A DNA stretch of 7,062 bases, taken from NCBI GenBank assembly GCA_001805655.1, contig MHGR01000049.1, positions 350 through 7,411 of the forward strand, written 5' to 3'. Shown here one piece after another: positions 6,631-7,062 of the stretch. The first letter of the stretch is position 1. The number at the start of each line of letters is the position of its first letter. The DNA comes from Omnitrophica WOR_2 bacterium RIFCSPHIGHO2_02_FULL_52_10. Lineage in GTDB: Bacteria > Omnitrophota > Gorgyraeia > Zapsychrales > Zapsychraceae. The notes below the pieces were generated by a model, which had not been told where the DNA came from, searched no databases, and was given only the letters and a program-made list of their open reading frames with translations. The position numbers were made by a program, and so were the translations under genes.

Positions 6631-6858
6631 TCACAGTTCCACCAAAGCGACCAGCTTATCGTTCGCGAACCTGGCGATCCCCCGGGAAATGGGGAACCCC
6701 ATGTTGTCGATGATGATCTCCCCCTTGCGCAGAAGGCTGACAATCGGCCAATGGAACTGAAGCAGCTCGAATTCCCCGTAATCGCCCGGGAGGATGACGC
6801 TGTTGGCCACGCCTTCAAAAATAACCTGCGCCTGATTTGTAATGGAAACCTCAATCAT
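6631..6858 (-). CDS. atpC: F-type ATPase subunit epsilon, N-terminal domain only
   Basis: Rotor subunit that joins gamma to the c-ring. It has 75 residues against the usual 130-140. The sequence fits the epsilon beta-sandwich: MIEVSITNQAQVIFEGVANS matches the first strands, and GEFELLQFHWPIVSLLRKGEI (28-48; His36) matches the conserved G-E-x-G-I-x-P-G-H-A-P-L-L-T-x-L-x-P-G segment, followed by closing strands to 75. The C-terminal two-helix domain, which inhibits ATP hydrolysis in many bacteria, is absent. Short epsilon proteins are known, for example in green sulfur bacteria. The start follows AAGG seven bases upstream. The gene leads the operon, although epsilon is normally last, after beta. 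Identity rests on a short sequence plus context; no other F-ATPase subunit fits better. Confidence 0.85.
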   Translation of the reverse strand: MIEVSITNQAQVIFEGVANSVILPGDYGEFELLQFHWPIVSLLRKGEIIIDNMGFPISRGIARFANDKLVALVEL

Positions 6859-6890
6859 CGGTTAACCTTAATATGAAGTGACCCGGCATA

Positions 6891-6919
6891 CTATTAAAAT
6901 TCCAAGAAACAAGTTACAA
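6891..6919 (-). promoter_or_regulatory. Candidate sigma-70-type promoter for the ATPase operon
   Basis: On the minus strand TTGTAA (6919-6914) is followed after 17 bases by TAATAG (6896-6891). Transcription would begin about 26 bases before the atpC ATG. The -35 lies inside the CAA heptad array, whose composition alone could give such matches by chance. Confidence 0.35.
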
Positions 6920-6958
6920 GATACAAACAATATTCAAATTTCAATATTCAAACTTCAA
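6903..6958. repeat. CAA-led 7-base periodic array upstream of atpC
   Basis: CAA occurs at 6903, 6910, 6917 and 6924, then after a four-base phase shift at 6928, 6935, 6942, 6949 and 6956, so the spacing is seven bases except once. The CAATATTCAAA segment repeats exactly at 6928-6938 and 6942-6952. The units are degenerate outside CAA. It could be half of an inverted element like those in the other gaps, with the partner arm outside the window or lost. Confidence 0.75.
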
Positions 6959-6983
6959 ACATTAACCGTGTGCCGGTTGTTTG
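6956..6983. other. Bulged hairpin upstream of the ATPase operon
   Basis: AACCG (6964-6968) pairs with CGGTT (6974-6978) over a five-base loop, and CAAAC (6956-6960) pairs with GTTTG (6979-6983) across an ATT bulge. No T-run follows on either strand. It may be an end structure of the adjacent repeat. Confidence 0.4.
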
Positions 6984-7010
6984 GAGAACCGAGTTCAAGA
7001 ATTAAGTGCA

Positions 7011-7039
7011 ACACTTAGGAAAAATGCTATCCTAAGTGT
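7011..7039. promoter_or_regulatory. Perfect 10-bp hairpin directly before a plus-strand ATG
   Basis: ACACTTAGGA (7011-7020) and TCCTAAGTGT (7030-7039) are exact reverse complements around a nine-base loop. The stem ends one base before the ATG at 7040, and the AGGA at 7017-7020 is inside it. A competing stem, TAAGTG (7003-7008) with CACTTA (7012-7017), overlaps the left arm, so two folds exclude each other. This could be a switch on translation of the gene to the right, or part of an insertion sequence end. Confidence 0.5.
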
Positions 7040-7062
7040 ATGCAAAAACAATACATACAAAT
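7040..7062 (+). CDS. Possible start of a plus-strand gene, perhaps an IS30-type transposase (partial)
   Basis: An ATG at 7040 opens a frame MQKQYIQ that leaves the window after seven complete codons. Short starts of this kind (Met, Lys/Gln, Gln-Tyr) occur in IS30-family transposases, and a hairpin just before a transposase start is common. Seven residues cannot prove identity. It would be divergent from the ATPase operon. The frame could equally be chance. Confidence 0.25.

Noticed and set aside
6120..6958. CRISPR array
   Set aside because: The repeated units are 7 bases and degenerate, without 20-40 base repeats or unique spacers of constant length.

Overview
The window is almost entirely coding on the minus strand. 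It reads, from right to left, as a divergent and rearranged F-type ATPase operon followed by the start of a GspE/PilB-type secretion or pilus ATPase gene that runs off the left edge. All genes are intact apart from that partial one. The sequence is bacterial and moderately GC-rich in genes, with AT-rich repeats between genes. The divergent F-ATPase, the MshEN-type GspE/PilB and the unusual intergenic repeats would fit a candidate-phylum or PVC-group bacterium such as Omnitrophota. That assignment is an impression from style, not a demonstrated placement.

Layout in transcription order: a possible promoter (6919-6891); atpC, epsilon (6858-6631); a heptad-built inverted repeat; atpE, c (6475-6266); a second copy of the repeat; a fused atpF-atpH, b-delta (6088-5357, TTG start); atpA, alpha (5329-3806); atpG, gamma (3792-2914); atpD, beta (2917-1523, ATGA overlap with atpG). 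A 153-base gap with another heptad-built inverted repeat follows, then gspE/pilB (1369 to beyond base 1). At the far right a perfect 10-bp hairpin sits directly before a plus-strand ATG and may mark the edge of an insertion sequence.

The operon encodes the F1 catalytic head (alpha, beta), rotor (gamma, epsilon, c) and a one-piece peripheral stalk (b-delta). Subunit a (atpB), the proton-channel stator, is absent from the window. The usual order a-c-b-delta-alpha-gamma-beta-epsilon has become epsilon-c-(b-delta)-alpha-gamma-beta. The delta part keeps only its C-terminal domain, and alpha starts about 19 residues late, without the N-terminal helix that normally docks on the delta N-terminal domain. 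The two halves of one stator contact are therefore missing together. Epsilon lacks its C-terminal inhibitory helices. Catalytic motifs are kept in both alpha and beta, so the enzyme looks active rather than decaying.

The second notable theme is intergenic. Every gap longer than about 100 bases contains sequence with a 7-base period: TTAATRG-like heptads as inverted arms on both sides of atpE, CAA-led heptads upstream of atpC, and GATG/CATC heptads between atpD and gspE. The two copies around atpE are homologous through their cores, which points to one repeat family inserted twice within an operon.
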